A stretch of 64,000 nt of DNA from Hymenobacter rigui (GTDB lineage Bacteria; Bacteroidota; Bacteroidia; Cytophagales; Hymenobacteraceae). The stretch spans positions 1 to 64,000 of the forward strand of contig NZ_RWIT01000017.1 in assembly GCF_003944715.1 (NCBI RefSeq), read 5' to 3'. Positions 16,377-24,636 of the stretch are shown in pieces; within the stretch, counting starts at the first letter, position 1; each line of letters begins with the position of its first letter. A model generated the notes under the pieces. It worked only from the letters and a program-made list of their open reading frames with translations. It was not told the DNA's origin and made no database searches. The position numbers and the translations under genes are program-made.

Positions 16377-17343
16377 AAAGGCCGCAATGCGCTTATTGCC
16401 ATCGGAAAAGGAATGGTTTTTCACCACAAAATAGAGCAGGTGGGCCGCTTTTTCCTCCACGCTGGGGTACAGCTCTACACCGTCAAAACTCTGGTAAATC
16501 GTGCGCACGGAGCTCTGGAACGACTCATCCTTCTCCCGCCCGAACAGCACGCTGCCCCCGAACTGCTGGCACAGGCCATCCACGGCCTGCAGGGCGGCTT
16601 CGTAAGTCAGCTCAAACGGCGTGTCGGGCGAGGTGGCCGTGATGCGCAGGCGCTGGTGGTCGTACTGGTCGAGCACGTCGAGGGCCCGGGCGTAGTCGCT
16701 GAGCACCCGGAGCAGGGCTGTGGTCTGGTCAGGCGTGAGTTCCTGGTTTTCCAGCAGCTCGCCCTGCAGCCGCAGCAGCCGTTTGAGTTCGGTGAGCTGG
16801 CGGACGTTTTCGCGCAGCCGCTTCTCGTTCAGCACGAAGCCCTGCACTAAGTACTGCCGCAGCACCTGCGTGGCCCACTGCCGGAACTGCGTGCCCTGCC
16901 GGGAGTTCACCCGGTACCCGACAGAGATGATAACGTCGAGGTTATAGTAGGTCACGGGCTTGTCGGAAAAAGCAATGTGCATTTTTTGCACATTGCTTTC
17001 TTCATCCAGTTCACCGGTCTGAAAAACAGTGCGCAAGTGCTTGGTAATCACACTTCGCTCCCGGCCAAACAACTCCGCCATCTGGGCCTGGGTGAGCCAG
17101 ACGGTTTCGTTCTGCAAGTGCACTTCCAGCCGGGCGTGGCCGTCGGCCGATTGATAGAGGAGGATATCCGGAGTGGGCTCCATAGCGAGGATACGAACGT
17201 AAAACAGGCAGCAACTCAGCAATATGCAGAATCAGCGGCGGGAAGCCAAGCCGGCAGCCACCGCGGCTACGAAAGCCAGCGTCCAAAACTTTCCTGCCAT
17301 GGTTCAGTTCTGAACCCACTTCCCTACCTCTGACTTTATCCGC

Positions 17344-18057
17344 ATGCAATTCTCCGGCAAGAACATCCTTATCGTGGGCGCTTCCTCAGGCATCGGGCTG
17401 GCTACGGCCCGGCTGCTGCACGGCCTGGGTGCCAGTCTCTACACCGCCTCCCGCCATCAGTCGGCCGAGCTGGCCGAGCTCAGCACCACCTTTTTGCCCC
17501 TCGACGTGACGCAGCCCTTCGGCACGGCGCTGGATGCCCTGCCCGAGGTACTGCACGGCGTGGTGTACTGCCCCGGCAACATCAAGCTGCGGCCCTTCGA
17601 GCGGATTCCGGTGGAGGATTTCCGCGGTGATTTTGAGCTGAACGTGCTGGGCGCGGTGCAGGTGCTGCAGGCCAGCATGAAGCGGCTGAAGAAGGCCGGC
17701 GGAGCCTCGGTGGTGCTGTTCAGCACCGTAGCGGCCGATACGGGCATGGCGTTCCACGCCAGCATTGCCACCTCCAAGGCCGCCGTGGAGGGCCTCACCC
17801 GCGCGCTGGCCGCCGAGTACGCCGCCAGCGGCGTGCGGGTAAACGCCGTGGCCCCGTCGCTCACCAACACCCCGCTGGCCGCCGCCCTGCTCAACACGCC
17901 CGAAAAAGCCGAAGCCAGCGCCAAGCGCCATCCGCTGCAGCGCATCGGGGAGCCCGAGGATCTGGCCTACATGGCTTCCTTCCTCCTCTCCGACCACGGC
18001 TCCTTCATCACTGGCCAGGTACTGCCCGTAGATGGCGGCATGGGCCGGTTGAAGTAG
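17344..18057 (+). CDS. SDR-family oxidoreductase-like protein with an altered active site
   Basis: A 237-residue Rossmann protein with the cofactor loop VGASSGIGLATARLL near residue 10, a central FELNVLGAVQVLQASM, and the C-terminal GQVLPVDGGMG typical of classical SDRs. The catalytic Ser can be placed in VLFSTVAA, but the YxxxK motif reads IATSK: Lys is present and the Tyr is replaced by Ile. Either the protein is non-classical in mechanism or it has lost dehydrogenase activity. It is followed by photolyase, TetR-like and AarF genes on the same strand, a group I believe recurs in Bacteroidetes. Confidence 0.85.
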   Translation: MQFSGKNILIVGASSGIGLATARLLHGLGASLYTASRHQSAELAELSTTFLPLDVTQPFGTALDALPEVLHGVVYCPGNIKLRPFERIPVEDFRGDFELNVLGAVQVLQASMKRLKKAGGASVVLFSTVAADTGMAFHASIATSKAAVEGLTRALAAEYAASGVRVNAVAPSLTNTPLAAALLNTPEKAEASAKRHPLQRIGEPEDLAYMASFLLSDHGSFITGQVLPVDGGMGRLK

Positions 18058-18065
18058 CGAGTCGT

Positions 18066-18169
18066 CTGTCATCCTGAGCGGAGCGAAGGACCTTACCACG
18101 TCAGAACGGTTGTCGCATCAATGACTCGTTCACGCGTGATAAGGTCCTTCGCTCCGCTCAGGATGACAG
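18066..18169. repeat. Palindromic repeat family B (copy 1)
   Basis: Arms CTGTCATCCTGAGCGGAGCG followed by AAGGACCTTA, and the inverse ending at 18169, with a loop of about 35 nt. Other copies lie at 24675, 29696, 30620 and 34647. The right arm is open in the photolyase frame and creates a spurious N-terminal extension for that gene. Confidence 0.92.
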
Positions 18170-18198
18170 GACATTTTATCCTCTCCCACTTCTCTACT

Positions 18199-19506
18199 AT
18201 GAAAGTATCCCTGTTCTGGCACCGGCGCGACTTGCGTTTTCAGGATAATGCCGGGCTGGCTGCCGCGCTGCAGGGCGAGCAGCCGGTGGTGCCGCTGTTC
18301 ATCTTCGACCCCGAAATCCTCGACAAGCTGGAAAACCGCCAGGATGCCCGCGTTATGTTCATCTTTGACGAGGTGCAGCAGCTCGTTGCCGAAGCGAAGG
18401 AAGCCGGCGGTACGATGCTGGTGCGCTACGGCAAGCCGGAAAAGATATTTGCCGAGCTGCTCAAGGAGCTGGACGTGGCCGCCGTGCACACCAACCACGA
18501 CTACGAGCCCTACGCCGCCACCCGCGACCAGGCCGTGACCGAGCTGCTGGCCAAGCACCAGATTCCGCTGCACACCTATAAGGATCAGGTCGTCTTCGAG
18601 AAGGACGAGGTGCAGACCAAAACCGGCCAGCCCTACAAGATTTACGGCCCCTACAAGCGCGCTTGGCTGGCCCGCCTCACCGAGGCTGACTACCGCCCCC
18701 ACCCTTCCGCCGACCACCTCAGCAAGCTGGCCCGCGTGCCGGCCGGCCCCCGCCCCACCTTGGCCGACATGGGCTTTGAGCGCAGCCCCGAGCCCATTCC
18801 GGGCCGGCGACTGGCCACCCGCACCCTGGAGCAGTACGCCGACACCCGCGACCTGCCCGCCCGCGACTCCACCAGCCGGATGGGCCTGCACCTGCGCTTC
18901 GGCACCGTGAGCATCCGCCACCTGGTGCAGCGGGCTCTGGAGGCCAAGGCCGAGGTGTGGCTGAGTGAGCTGATCTGGCGCGACTTCTTCATGCAGCTGC
19001 TCTGGCACTTCCCCTACACTGCCCACGAAAGCTACGACCCCAAGCTGCGCGACATCCAGTGGCGCAACAACGAGGCCGAGTTCCGGGCCTGGTGCGAGGG
19101 CCGCACTGGCTATCCGCTCATCGATGCGGGCATGCGCCAGCTCAACGCCACCGGCTTCATGCACAACCGCGTGCGGATGGCCACGGCCAGCTTCCTCATC
19201 AAAAACCTGCTTATCGACTGGAAATGGGGCGAAGCCTACTTCGCCGAGAAGCTGCTCGACTACGAAATGGCCTCCAACGTGGGCAACTGGCAGTGGGTGG
19301 CCGGCACCGGCGCCGATTCGCAGCCCTGGTTCCGCATTTTCAGCCCCGATTCGCAGCTGGCCAAGTTCGATAAGCAGCACGCCTACGTGAAGCAATGGGT
19401 GCCCGAGTTCGGCACGTCGCGCTACCCCAAGCCTATGGTGGAGCACCCCGCCACCCGCGACCGGGCCCTGGCCGCCTACCGCGCCTCCCGCGACCTGCAC
19501 GCTTAG
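18199..19506 (+). CDS. phrB: Cryptochrome/DNA photolyase family protein (probable CPD photolyase)
   Basis: Light-driven repair of pyrimidine dimers using FAD. The ATG at 18199 (MKVSLFWHRRDLRF) gives 435 residues; the longer frame from 18121 is encoded by repeat B and is not real. N-terminal photolyase domain, then the FAD-binding domain: SRMGLHLRFGTVS, WRDFFMQLLW, and RTGYPLIDAGMRQLNATGFMHNR followed by NVGNWQWVAGTGAD. These match class I photolyases; a cryptochrome-like signalling role cannot be excluded from sequence. The TetR-like gene follows after 57 nt. Confidence 0.93.
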   Translation: MKVSLFWHRRDLRFQDNAGLAAALQGEQPVVPLFIFDPEILDKLENRQDARVMFIFDEVQQLVAEAKEAGGTMLVRYGKPEKIFAELLKELDVAAVHTNHDYEPYAATRDQAVTELLAKHQIPLHTYKDQVVFEKDEVQTKTGQPYKIYGPYKRAWLARLTEADYRPHPSADHLSKLARVPAGPRPTLADMGFERSPEPIPGRRLATRTLEQYADTRDLPARDSTSRMGLHLRFGTVSIRHLVQRALEAKAEVWLSELIWRDFFMQLLWHFPYTAHESYDPKLRDIQWRNNEAEFRAWCEGRTGYPLIDAGMRQLNATGFMHNRVRMATASFLIKNLLIDWKWGEAYFAEKLLDYEMASNVGNWQWVAGTGADSQPWFRIFSPDSQLAKFDKQHAYVKQWVPEFGTSRYPKPMVEHPATRDRALAAYRASRDLHA

Positions 19507-19563
19507 CCAAATCCGGCCAGGTTTCTCACAACTTTCAGCCGCTGACGCGGTTATCTTGCTACT

Positions 19564-20232
19564 ATGAAACAGCAACCCACGCCCGCTCCCGAAGCGGCTT
19601 TCTCGCCCAAAGAACGGATCAAGCAAGCCTACCTCGACTACGTGCTACGCAAAGGCAAGCCGCCGATTTCGGTGTTCAAGCTGACCCAGAAGCTAGGCTT
19701 GCCCGAGCAGGAATTCTACGCCAGCTACGCCAATTTCGACGCCATCGACCGGGAAATCTGGGCTGACTTTGGCCGCGAGGCCCGCGCCACGGCCGCCCGT
19801 GAGCCAGTGTGGGAGCAGTACGGTGCCCGCGAAAAGCTGCTGGGCTACTACTACACGCTCATCGAGATTCTCAAGCACAACCGCAGCTACGCCCTGCAAA
19901 GCCTGCGCCGCTCGCTCTCCAAAATGCCCGGCATCACGCCACGCGTGCTCGACGATTTCCGGCAGGATTTTGAGGCCTTCGTGGAGGACTTGCTGCGCGA
20001 AGGCCGCCGCACCGAGGAAGTGGCCAGCCGCCAGCTGGTGCAGCACGGCTACCCGCGCTTCTTCTGGCAGCAGCAGTTGTTCGTGCTCGGTTTTTTCGCC
20101 AAAGACGACACCGTCAACTTCGAGCGCACCGACGCCGCCATCGAAAAAGCCGTAACGCTGAGCTTCGACCTAGTAGGCCGCAATACCCTGGATTCCGCCG
20201 CCGATTTCGTGCGGTTCCTGGTGCGCCGGTAA
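19564..20232 (+). CDS. TetR-like transcriptional regulator
   Basis: A 222-residue, mostly helical protein. The N-terminal section (KERIKQAYLDYVLRKGKPP, then SVFKLTQKLGLPEQEFYASYANFDAI) has the length and spacing of a TetR helix-turn-helix, although the recognition helix is atypical. The C-terminal region (YYYTLIEILKHNRSYALQSL, SKMPGITPRVLDDFRQDFE) would form the dimerisation/ligand domain. A -7-like TATCTTGC sits close to the ATG, which suggests a short or absent leader. It lies between photolyase and AarF and may regulate the group, which is inference. Confidence 0.75.
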   Translation: MKQQPTPAPEAAFSPKERIKQAYLDYVLRKGKPPISVFKLTQKLGLPEQEFYASYANFDAIDREIWADFGREARATAAREPVWEQYGAREKLLGYYYTLIEILKHNRSYALQSLRRSLSKMPGITPRVLDDFRQDFEAFVEDLLREGRRTEEVASRQLVQHGYPRFFWQQQLFVLGFFAKDDTVNFERTDAAIEKAVTLSFDLVGRNTLDSAADFVRFLVRR

Positions 20233-20252
20233 GGTTTTTCAGTTGTATCGGA

Positions 20253-20349
20253 ACGGTCATGCTGAGCTTGCCGAAGCATCTCTGCCGCTTCGTTGTTGTA
20301 GTAAGGCAACAGTGCGGTAGAGATACTTCGGCAAGCTCAGCATGACCGT
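20253..20349. repeat. Palindromic repeat family A (copy 3)
   Basis: Inverted arms 20253-20288 and 20314-20349, each beginning ACGGTCATGCTGAGCTTGCC, separated by 25 nt. Located between the TetR-like and AarF genes. Confidence 0.9.
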
Positions 20350-20371
20350 CTTTGGTTTATAATACATCCTC

Positions 20372-21688
20372 ATGGACGATACCCCCAAGTCGCTTACTTC
20401 CCTGCCCACCACCAAAGTGGCCCGGGCGGCGCGGTTCGCCAAAACCGGCCTCAACGTGGGGGCCAACTACGTGAAGCACTATGCCAAGCGGGCCGTGGGC
20501 GCCGATAGCCCCACCGAAGACCTGCACGCGGCCAATGCGGCCGAGCTGTACGGCACGCTCAGCGAGATGAAAGGCTCGGTGCTGAAAGTGGCCCAGATGC
20601 TGGCCATGGAAAAAAACCTGCTGCCCACTGCCTACGCCGACCAGTTTGCCCAGGCCCAGTACCAGACCCCGCCCCTGTCGGGCCCGCTGGTGGTGAAGAC
20701 GTTTCGGGAGGCGTTTGGCAAGTCGCCGTTTGAGGTGTTCGATGAGTTCGACATTGAGGCGCGGCAGGCGGCCAGCATCGGGCAGGTGCACGCGGCGCGC
20801 AAAGACGGCCGGGCGCTGGCCGTGAAGGTGCAGTACCCCGGCGTGGCCGACAGCATCCGCTCCGATATCCGGCTGGTAAAACCCATTGCCCTGCGCGTAT
20901 TAGGCCTCGATGAAGCCACCGTGCGCCCCTACATGCAGGAAGTGGAAACCCGCCTGCTCGAGGAAACCGACTATGCTCTGGAGCTGCGCCGCGGCCAGCA
21001 CATTGCCGCCACCTCGGCCGGTTTGGCCCATTTGCAGTTCGCCCAGTATTACCCCGAGCTATCGGCCGCCCGCATCCTGACCATGGACTGGCTGCCCGGC
21101 CAGCACCTCAAGGAGTTTCTGGCCACCAACCCCGGCCAGCAGGTGCGCAACCAGCTGGGTCAGGCCCTCTGGGACTTCTACATGTTTCAGCTGAATGAGC
21201 TGCGCCAGGTGCACGCCGACCCGCACCCCGGCAACTTTCTGCTCACGGCCACTGACGGCGGCACCGTGGGCGTGTTGGATTTTGGTTGCGTGAAGGAAGT
21301 GCCGGCCGACGTGCACCACCTGTTCACGGCCCTGCTGGCCCCCGAAACCCTCATCGATCCTGCCCGCCTCACCCAGCTGCTCACCCAGGCCGGCGTGCTC
21401 CGCCCCGACGACCCGGTCGCCCGCCGCGCCTTCTACGTGGATACCATGCGCGCCTCGCTGGAGCTGGTGGGCCGCCCCTTCCGCCAGCCCTCCTTCGATT
21501 TCGGCGACCCGGCCTACATACAGAGCCTCTATGCCCTCGGCGACGACCTGATGCAGCAGCCCGAACTGCGCCAGCAGCGCGAGCCCCGGGGCTCCGAGCA
21601 CTTCATCTACCTCAACCGCACCTACGTGGGCCTCTACGCCCTGCTCACGGAATTACGCGCCTCTATTCGCACCAATCCTGCCGAATAA
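20372..21688 (+). CDS. AarF/UbiB (ABC1) family atypical kinase
   Basis: UbiB/ABC1 proteins bind nucleotide and are needed for quinone synthesis or lipid homeostasis. In this 438-residue protein the ABC1 elements are visible: the Ala-rich loop QAASIGQVHAA, ATP-site Lys in LAVKVQYPG, EETDYALELRRGQ, the catalytic-loop QVHADPHPGNFL and metal-binding LDFGCVK. The family-defining KxGQ motif reads KVAQ (LKVAQMLAMEKNLLP), so its Gly is lost. Genes of this family next to photolyase and SDR genes suggest a light or oxidative-stress role. Confidence 0.9.
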   Translation: MDDTPKSLTSLPTTKVARAARFAKTGLNVGANYVKHYAKRAVGADSPTEDLHAANAAELYGTLSEMKGSVLKVAQMLAMEKNLLPTAYADQFAQAQYQTPPLSGPLVVKTFREAFGKSPFEVFDEFDIEARQAASIGQVHAARKDGRALAVKVQYPGVADSIRSDIRLVKPIALRVLGLDEATVRPYMQEVETRLLEETDYALELRRGQHIAATSAGLAHLQFAQYYPELSAARILTMDWLPGQHLKEFLATNPGQQVRNQLGQALWDFYMFQLNELRQVHADPHPGNFLLTATDGGTVGVLDFGCVKEVPADVHHLFTALLAPETLIDPARLTQLLTQAGVLRPDDPVARRAFYVDTMRASLELVGRPFRQPSFDFGDPAYIQSLYALGDDLMQQPELRQQREPRGSEHFIYLNRTYVGLYALLTELRASIRTNPAE

Positions 21689-21808
21689 TCGAGGGTTTCC
21701 AAACTAAACTGGCACACCCTAGTTTAAGCATCCCGGAGCAACTCGTGTACTTACACGAATGGCTCCGGGATACTTTTTTTCTCTCTCCATCTTCACCTCC
21801 CCTTTTCC

Positions 21809-22672
21809 ATGAAAAAACTCTGGACCCTTTGCGCCGCGCTGCTGAGCGTGGTATCGGTGGCCTCGGCCCAATCGACGATGAACTGCTGCACCAAGCCCGC
21901 CGCTGGTCAGGCTGCTACCGAAGTATTCGCCATGCTGGCTTCTAACGAGGACTTCTCCGGCGGCCACGATGCTCCCCTGCCCTTCACCTACGCCGGCGAA
22001 GGCAGCATGATTGAGTTCAAAACCACCGACGGCCAGACCGGCAAAGCCTTCGAAATCAAGAGCAAGACTAAGTCGGACAAGTACCTGTTCGTGATTCACG
22101 AGTGGTGGGGCCTGAACGACTACATCAAGCAGGAAGCCGGTCGTTTCGCCGAGGAGCTGCCCGGCGTCAACGTCATTGCCCTTGACCTCTACGACGGCCA
22201 GATTGCAACCGACGCCGACCAAGCTGGCAAGCTGATGCAGGGCGTGAAAACCGAACGCGCCCAGGCCATCATCAACGGCGCCCTGGCTTACGCCGGCCCC
22301 AAAGCCCAGATCAGCAGCATCGGCTGGTGCTTTGGTGGCGGCTGGAGCATCCAGACGGCTTTGCTGGCCGGCCCCAAAGCCAAAGCCTGCGTGGCCTACT
22401 ACGGCATGCCCGAGAAGGACGTAGCCAAGCTCAAGACGCTGAACACCGACGTGGTGTTCGTCTTCGCCAAGCAGGATAAGTGGATCAACCAGGAGGTGGT
22501 AGACCAGTTCCGCAAGGATATGACCGCCGCCAAAAAAGGCCTCACGGTGAAAACCTACGACGCCGACCACGCCTTCGCCAACCCATCCAACCCCAAGTAC
22601 AGCAAGGACTTCGCTGCCGACGCCCACGCCGCCTCGGTTGCCTACCTGAAGAAAAACCTGAAGGTGAAATAA
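21809..22672 (+). CDS. Dienelactone hydrolase family protein, exported
   Basis: Alpha/beta hydrolase of 287 residues with signal peptide MKKLWTLCAALLSVVSVASAQ. The DLH features are the conserved HEWWGLNDYIKQ, nucleophile Cys in GWCFGGGWS, acid Asp in AKQDKWIN and His in YDADHAFAN. The mature N-terminus has a CC pair (NCCTKPA) that may form a disulfide or bind metal. Dienelactone hydrolases open lactone rings in aromatic catabolism, but exported members have unknown substrates. Terminated by the hairpin at 22745-22777. Confidence 0.88.
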   Translation: MKKLWTLCAALLSVVSVASAQSTMNCCTKPAAGQAATEVFAMLASNEDFSGGHDAPLPFTYAGEGSMIEFKTTDGQTGKAFEIKSKTKSDKYLFVIHEWWGLNDYIKQEAGRFAEELPGVNVIALDLYDGQIATDADQAGKLMQGVKTERAQAIINGALAYAGPKAQISSIGWCFGGGWSIQTALLAGPKAKACVAYYGMPEKDVAKLKTLNTDVVFVFAKQDKWINQEVVDQFRKDMTAAKKGLTVKTYDADHAFANPSNPKYSKDFAADAHAASVAYLKKNLKVK

Positions 22673-22744
22673 ATCACGAATTTAGCCGGATTCATCGGAT
22701 TGCACGGATTCGTTCCAGCAGCCGGTGGTTTTCCCGCAATGCGT

Positions 22745-22777
22745 AAAAAAGGCTGCCCGCTTGGGCAGCCTTTTTTT
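22745..22777 (+). terminator. Intrinsic terminator after the dienelactone hydrolase gene
   Basis: A6 – GGCTGCCC – GCTT – GGGCAGCC – T7: a textbook 8-bp GC stem followed by seven T, readable in both directions. The stretch before it (22675-22730) contains an AT-rich, repeat-like segment and no gene. Confidence 0.9.
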
Positions 22778-22792
22778 GTATCAGCCTGTACG

Positions 22793-22952
22793 GTTGCAGA
22801 GACACCACACTTCACGTCTCCCGCCAGAACAACCGGAACCGCGCCACCGGCACAACGCCAGCACGGTTTTGATGTGTATTACCCGGACAACCAGCACCGC
22901 ACTCCCTGAACAACATCAGCACGCGCCGGGACGCGAAGTGTCGCGTCTCTAC
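22793..22952. repeat. Palindromic repeat family E (copy 2)
   Basis: Outer arms related to GTTGCAGAGACACCACACTT and its inverse ending ACGCGAAGTGTCGCGTCTCT at 22950, with a less conserved interior. It fills most of the 347-nt gap between the hydrolase and the Mpo1-like gene. A candidate -7 box TACCTTTT follows at 22989. Confidence 0.8.
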
Positions 22953-23019
22953 AGTCATGTAGGGTTTTCCAGACTGCGGGGAATCTGCTACCTTTTAGCT
23001 CCCACCAACGCCCTGCACC

Positions 23020-23505
23020 ATGTCTACCGCCCTCGTTTCTCCGGTTCAGCGGCTGCTGAACGAGTACGCCGAAAGCCACCAGAACCCTACCAACAAGCTG
23101 GTGCACTGGGTATGCGTACCGCTGATTATGTTCGCCATTCTGGGGTTACTCTGGTCGGTGCCGGTGCCGGCGGCGGTGCGAAACATCAGCCCCTGGCTGA
23201 ACTGGGCTACTGTGGTGATGGTGCTGGCCGTGGCGTATTACGTCCGCCTCTCGGGACGGCTGGCGGTGGGGATGGTGCTGGTGTGGGCGGCTATGGCGCT
23301 GGGACTGCGCGTGGTAGATGCCGGGGCGGCCCTGCCCCTATGGGCCGTATGCCTGATTATTTTCGTGCTGGCCTGGGTTGGGCAGTTCTGGGGCCACAAG
23401 GTGGAAGGCAAGAAACCCAGCTTCCTCAAAGACCTGCAGTTTCTGCTCATCGGCCCGCTGTGGCTGCTCCATTTCATCTACCGCCGGCTGGGCTGGCGGT
23501 ATTGA
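23020..23505 (+). CDS. Mpo1-like (DUF962) membrane protein
   Basis: Mpo1 in yeast is an Fe(II)-dependent dioxygenase that alpha-oxidises 2-hydroxy fatty acids. The 161-residue protein has the family motifs YAESHQNPTNKLVHWVCVP (His ligands) and GHKVEGKKPSFLKDLQFLL, with four hydrophobic segments between and after them. The two invariant-His regions are intact, so activity is plausible. The -7-like TACCTTTT about 30 nt upstream suggests its own promoter. Confidence 0.88.
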   Translation: MSTALVSPVQRLLNEYAESHQNPTNKLVHWVCVPLIMFAILGLLWSVPVPAAVRNISPWLNWATVVMVLAVAYYVRLSGRLAVGMVLVWAAMALGLRVVDAGAALPLWAVCLIIFVLAWVGQFWGHKVEGKKPSFLKDLQFLLIGPLWLLHFIYRRLGWRY

Positions 23506-23524
23506 TAAGGTGCTGGACAAAATA

Positions 23525-23674
23525 GAACGTCATTCCGAGCCTGCGAGGAATCTCGCGTGCTGATGTTATCCAATCGTCGAACGATAACCGCTCCATAGCC
23601 CAGGGTTTAAACCCTGGATTAGTGAAGCAATGTCAGCACGCGAGATGCTTCGGCTACGCCTCTGCATGACGTTC
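23525..23674. repeat. Composite palindrome: family D arms enclosing a family F unit
   Basis: The outer arms share GAACGTCAT and ATCTCGCGTGCTGA, with indels between. Nested inside (about 23597-23622) is AGCCCAGGGTTTAAACCCTGG, a family F unit also seen at 36515-36590. This looks like one palindrome inserted into another. No gene is present. Confidence 0.75.
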
Positions 23675-23696
23675 AGCGTTGTTTATCAACTGCAGC

Positions 23697-24446
23697 TTAT
23701 TCCAACAGCCGCGCCTGAAGTTGAGCCAGACTTTCGGGGAGTTGCTGCATGTCGGTGAGTACGAAGTAGAGGTCCTGGAATTTGTCCTTCTCGAAAGGCG
23801 TATCCAGCACACCGTCGAGGGTGAAGGGCAGGCGGGTGGGCGCGTCGCTGAGGCTGAACTTCACCTCGCCGTGCGACGACAGCAGCCCGGCCCCGTAGAT
23901 GCGCAGACCGTCGGGCTGCTGAATCAGGCCGAACTCGGCCGTGAACCAGTACAGACGCGTGAACTGCTCCAGGGTGCCGAGCCAGCGTTGGCCGTGGTGC
24001 ACGGCGGCCGCACCCAGCGTTTGCAGAAAATCGGCAAAGCCGGCATCCGTCAGCAGCGGCACGTGGCCGAATACGTCGTGGAACATGTCGGGCTCCTCCA
24101 GGTAATCGAGCTGCTCGAGGGTGCGCAGCCAGGTGGTGGCGGGAAACTTGCGGTCGGCCAACAACTGGAAGAACACGGCATCGTCCACGATGCCCGGCAC
24201 TACCACCAGTTCCCAGCCGGTCAGCTCCTGCAGGCGCGGGTTCACCTCCCGGAAATCGGGAATGGCGTCGCGGGTGAAGCCTACCCGCCGCACGCCTTCC
24301 AGAAATGCCTCGGCGGCGCGGCCGGGCAGTAGGGCCATCTGGCGGTCAAAGAGCAGCTGCCACACGTGCTGGTCGGCGGCGGTGTAATCGGCGTATACCT
24401 GGGTGAGCAGCGGCAGGGCAACGGGGGAGGCAGAAACAGACTGCAT
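23697..24446 (-). CDS. phhA: Phenylalanine 4-monooxygenase (paralogue 1)
   Basis: Pterin- and iron-dependent hydroxylation of Phe to Tyr. The 249-residue monomeric bacterial form carries the iron ligands in FHDVFGHVPLL (two His) and TAEFGLIQ (Glu), plus WLRTLEQLDYLEEPDMF before them. The gene is preceded by a leader with a Tyr-rich peptide ORF (24541-24630) and an intrinsic terminator (24472-24508) that ends only 26 nt before the ATG. This implies expression when charged tRNA-Tyr is scarce, that is, use of the enzyme to make Tyr. A second copy lies just upstream. Confidence 0.94.
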   Translation of the reverse strand: MQSVSASPVALPLLTQVYADYTAADQHVWQLLFDRQMALLPGRAAEAFLEGVRRVGFTRDAIPDFREVNPRLQELTGWELVVVPGIVDDAVFFQLLADRKFPATTWLRTLEQLDYLEEPDMFHDVFGHVPLLTDAGFADFLQTLGAAAVHHGQRWLGTLEQFTRLYWFTAEFGLIQQPDGLRIYGAGLLSSHGEVKFSLSDAPTRLPFTLDGVLDTPFEKDKFQDLYFVLTDMQQLPESLAQLQARLLE

Positions 24447-24471
24447 AACGAAAACGGAAATGATGGAAAAA

Positions 24472-24508
24472 GAAAAAGCCTGCCTCCGCAGAGAGCGGAA
24501 GCAGGCTT
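24472..24508 (-). terminator. Attenuator terminator upstream of phhA
   Basis: On the minus strand AAGCCTGCTTCCGC – TCTCT – GCGGAGGCAGGCTT followed by TTTCTTTTT. The 5' arm and loop (TCCGCTCT, plus 24492-24499) can instead pair with GGAGCGGA in the leader ORF (plus 24568-24575), a plausible antiterminator. Confidence 0.85.
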
Positions 24509-24540
24509 GAAAAGACGTTGGGGAGGATGATGTGCTAGTC

Positions 24541-24630
24541 TCAGGTCCTCGCGTACGCCGCGGCCGCTCCGCTCCGGAGGGGAGCGTAATAGGTAGCAGC
24601 GTAATAATAGCGGGACGTGAACAGCAGCAT
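24541..24630 (-). CDS. Tyr-rich leader peptide of phhA
   Basis: The ATG at 24628-24630 opens a 29-codon ORF beginning MLLFTSRYYYAATYYA and ending …AAAAYART with TGA at 24541. It contains six Tyr codons, five of them within residues 8-15, and one Phe. Together with the terminator 32 nt after its stop and an alternative pairing, it has the anatomy of a ribosome-stalling attenuator responding to tRNA-Tyr. The start lies six bases after a perfect -7 box, so the leader mRNA is probably leaderless or nearly so. Confidence 0.85.
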   Translation of the reverse strand: MLLFTSRYYYAATYYAPLRSGAAAAYART

Positions 24631-24636
24631 GTGCAG

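Larger units (their letters stand above)
16166..17183 (-). pseudogene. rhuM-like gene with C-terminal Fic-type motif, broken by two 20-bp insertions
   Basis: The ATG at 17183 opens a RhuM-type protein: N-terminal winged-helix-like WLTQAQMAELFGRERSVITKHLR, the domain signature YNLDVIISVGYRVNSRQGTQFRQWA, and a Fic/Doc-like HSFSDGNKRIAAF. Past that motif the frame goes wrong and stops at 16269. Removing 20 bp at 16357-16376 and 20 bp at 16234-16253 restores an uninterrupted frame that continues LFVWFMDKNHCLYKPDG and ends VNLINQEN at 16166. The repaired length is exactly 326 codons. RhuM-family proteins are found on Salmonella pathogenicity islands and near restriction systems; their role is uncertain. 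The open N-terminal part may still be expressed. Confidence 0.85.

Noticed and set aside
24541..24630. Coincidental Tyr run from palindromic repeat translation
   Set aside because: The leader ORF lies outside the family B repeat (24675-24762), and is accompanied by a -7 box and a terminator, so chance translation of a repeat does not explain it.
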